Source: Geodermatophilaceae bacterium
Lineage (GTDB): Bacteria > Actinomycetota > Actinomycetes > Mycobacteriales > Geodermatophilaceae
Direction: 5' to 3'
Length of the DNA stretch: 5,486 nt
NCBI GenBank assembly: GCA_013696785.1
Contig: JACCXW010000191.1
Coordinates: 1 to 5,486 of the forward strand
Position numbers and translations under genes: made by a program
Shown: piece after piece, positions 4,628 to 5,486 of the stretch
Layout: every line of letters starts with the position of its first letter
Numbering within the stretch: the stretch's first letter is position 1
The notes under the pieces: generated by a model
Told to the model about the DNA's origin: nothing
What the model saw: only the letters and a program-made list of their open reading frames with translations
Databases searched by the model: none

Positions 4628-5415
4628 CTGCCATGCCCACCGCGGTACGCGACTCGGCAACGATGTTGCGGCGCAGTCTCCGTCACATCGTGCGCTACCC
4701 GTCCATGACGCTGATTCTCGTCGGGATGCCGATCGTCTTCTTGCTGCTGTTCGTCTATGTCTTCGGCGGGACGCTCGGCGCCGGGCTCGGTGGATCCTCC
4801 GGCGGCCGGGCCGAGTACGCCAACTACCTCACCCCGGGGATCCTCCTGATCACCGCCGTCGGCGCGGCCCAGGGCACGGCCATTTCGGTCGCCATGGACA
4901 TGACCTCGGGAATCATCGCCCGATTCCGCACGATGGCCATCACCCGAGCAGCCGTGCTGACGGGCCACGTCCTCGGCACCATGATCCAGACCCTGTTCAG
5001 CCTCGTAGTCGTCATCGGCGTCGCGCTCGCCGTCGGCTTCCGACCCAACGCCGGACTGATCGAGTGGATCGGCGCGATTGCCCTCCTCGCTCTGACTACC
5101 CTTGCCCTCACGTGGCTGTCGGTCGCGCTCGGACTGGTCAGCAAGAGCGTTGAGACTGCAAGCAACTCCCCCATGATTTTGGTCCTGCTGCCGTTCCTCA
5201 GCAGCGGCTTCGTCCCCACCGACTCGCTGCCGCTCGGTCTGCGCTGGTTCGCCGACTATCAGCCCTTCACCCCGATCATCGAGACGCTGCGGGGTCTGTT
5301 GCTCGGCGGGCCGATCGGCAACAGCGCGATCATTGCCGTCGGCTGGTGCATCGGCATCGCAGCGCTCGCGTACCTCTGGGCGAAGCGGCTGTTCAATCGT
5401 CGCGCGTCACACTGA
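4624..5415 (+). CDS. DrrB-type ABC-2 family transporter permease
   Basis: The 263-residue membrane subunit is the length usual for DrrB/ABC-2 permeases. A cytoplasmic N-terminus with an amphipathic, arginine-rich helix ('DSATMLRRSLRHIVRYP', 10-26) precedes about six membrane segments near 28-51, 70-91, 117-138, 148-171, 183-197 and 234-252. The loop after segment 2 has the conserved 'DMTSGIIARFRTMAITR' (92-108), and the ABC-2 signature region 'LPFLSSGFVPTDSLPLGLRW' followed by 'YQPFTPIIETLRGLLLG' spans 189-228. With the upstream ATPase it should form a homodimeric-type exporter (two ATPase, two permease chains) in the cytoplasmic membrane. The substrate is unknown. No terminator follows; a further gene with its own ribosome binding site begins 17 bp later, so the operon probably continues. 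Confidence 0.94.
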   Translation: MTAMPTAVRDSATMLRRSLRHIVRYPSMTLILVGMPIVFLLLFVYVFGGTLGAGLGGSSGGRAEYANYLTPGILLITAVGAAQGTAISVAMDMTSGIIARFRTMAITRAAVLTGHVLGTMIQTLFSLVVVIGVALAVGFRPNAGLIEWIGAIALLALTTLALTWLSVALGLVSKSVETASNSPMILVLLPFLSSGFVPTDSLPLGLRWFADYQPFTPIIETLRGLLLGGPIGNSAIIAVGWCIGIAALAYLWAKRLFNRRASH

Positions 5416-5420
5416 CCTTC

Positions 5421-5427
5421 GGAGGGG
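5421..5427 (+). promoter_or_regulatory. Shine-Dalgarno supporting a TTG start at the window edge
   Basis: GGAGGGG lies 5 nt before TTG 5433. The layout (GGAGGG, then TCACC and the start) closely copies that before the DUF4097 gene (GGAGGG, TTCACC, ATG), which is why I accept a TTG start. Confidence 0.6.
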
Positions 5428-5432
5428 TCACC

Positions 5433-5486
5433 TTGCCCGCCGCCGACACAGCGCAGTTCCGCACTGGCAGGGCGTTAGCTCGTAGG
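5433..5486 (+). CDS. Start of a further operon gene, cut by window edge
   Basis: Only 18 codons are visible: 'MPAADTAQFRTGRALARR' if TTG initiates. There is no stop in the frame and a strong ribosome binding site at good spacing. No family can be recognised from so short a piece. The visible part includes a TTA leucine codon (5475-5477), rare in high-GC actinomycetes and in Streptomyces dependent on the bldA tRNA. Position directly after the permease suggests an operon member, but the identity is open. Confidence 0.5.
   Translation, partial: MPAADTAQFRTGRALARR

Overview
The window is high-GC DNA with strong GC bias at third codon positions, GTG/TTG starts and actinobacterial-looking leaderless promoters, so it most likely comes from a chromosome of a filamentous or related actinomycete (Actinomycetota). 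The genus cannot be fixed from the sequence. There are no RNA genes, insertion sequences or CRISPR arrays.

Left part (1-1876): an ArsR-type winged-helix regulator (minus strand, running off the left edge) is divergent from a small tandem-ACT-domain protein (plus strand). The 65-bp gap between them carries a -10-like hexamer for each gene and one 8+8 inverted repeat between the hexamers. No Shine-Dalgarno sequence is visible, so both mRNAs look leaderless. A LysE/RhtB-family exporter lies convergent to the ACT gene; it too has a -10-like hexamer 6 nt before its GTG start. ACT domains usually sense amino acids and LysE proteins usually export them, so this half may concern amino-acid sensing and export, but that is inference.

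Middle (1877-2193, 317 bp without an intact gene): the minus strand holds a short, internally deleted remnant that I read as the C-terminus of a DUF4396-type membrane protein. It is followed by an array of about five TGGTGCCA-like repeats at 10-11 bp spacing, running into the start codon of the next gene. A TTGCAT-N17-CATGAT promoter is embedded in this array.

Right part (2194-5486): an apparent operon of a ribbon-helix-helix (RHH) regulator of the type often labelled 'HicB family antitoxin', a cytoplasmic DUF4097 beta-solenoid protein, a DrrA-type ABC ATPase, a DrrB-type ABC-2 permease (ATGA overlap with the ATPase), and the start of a further TTG-initiated gene cut by the right edge. The first gene appears leaderless and sits on the repeat array; every later gene has a good Shine-Dalgarno sequence. 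The simplest model is an autorepressed exporter operon in which the RHH protein binds the 11-bp-phased repeats. The role of the solenoid protein and the exported substrate are unknown. This RHH-solenoid-exporter unit with its repeat operator is the most interesting part of the window.
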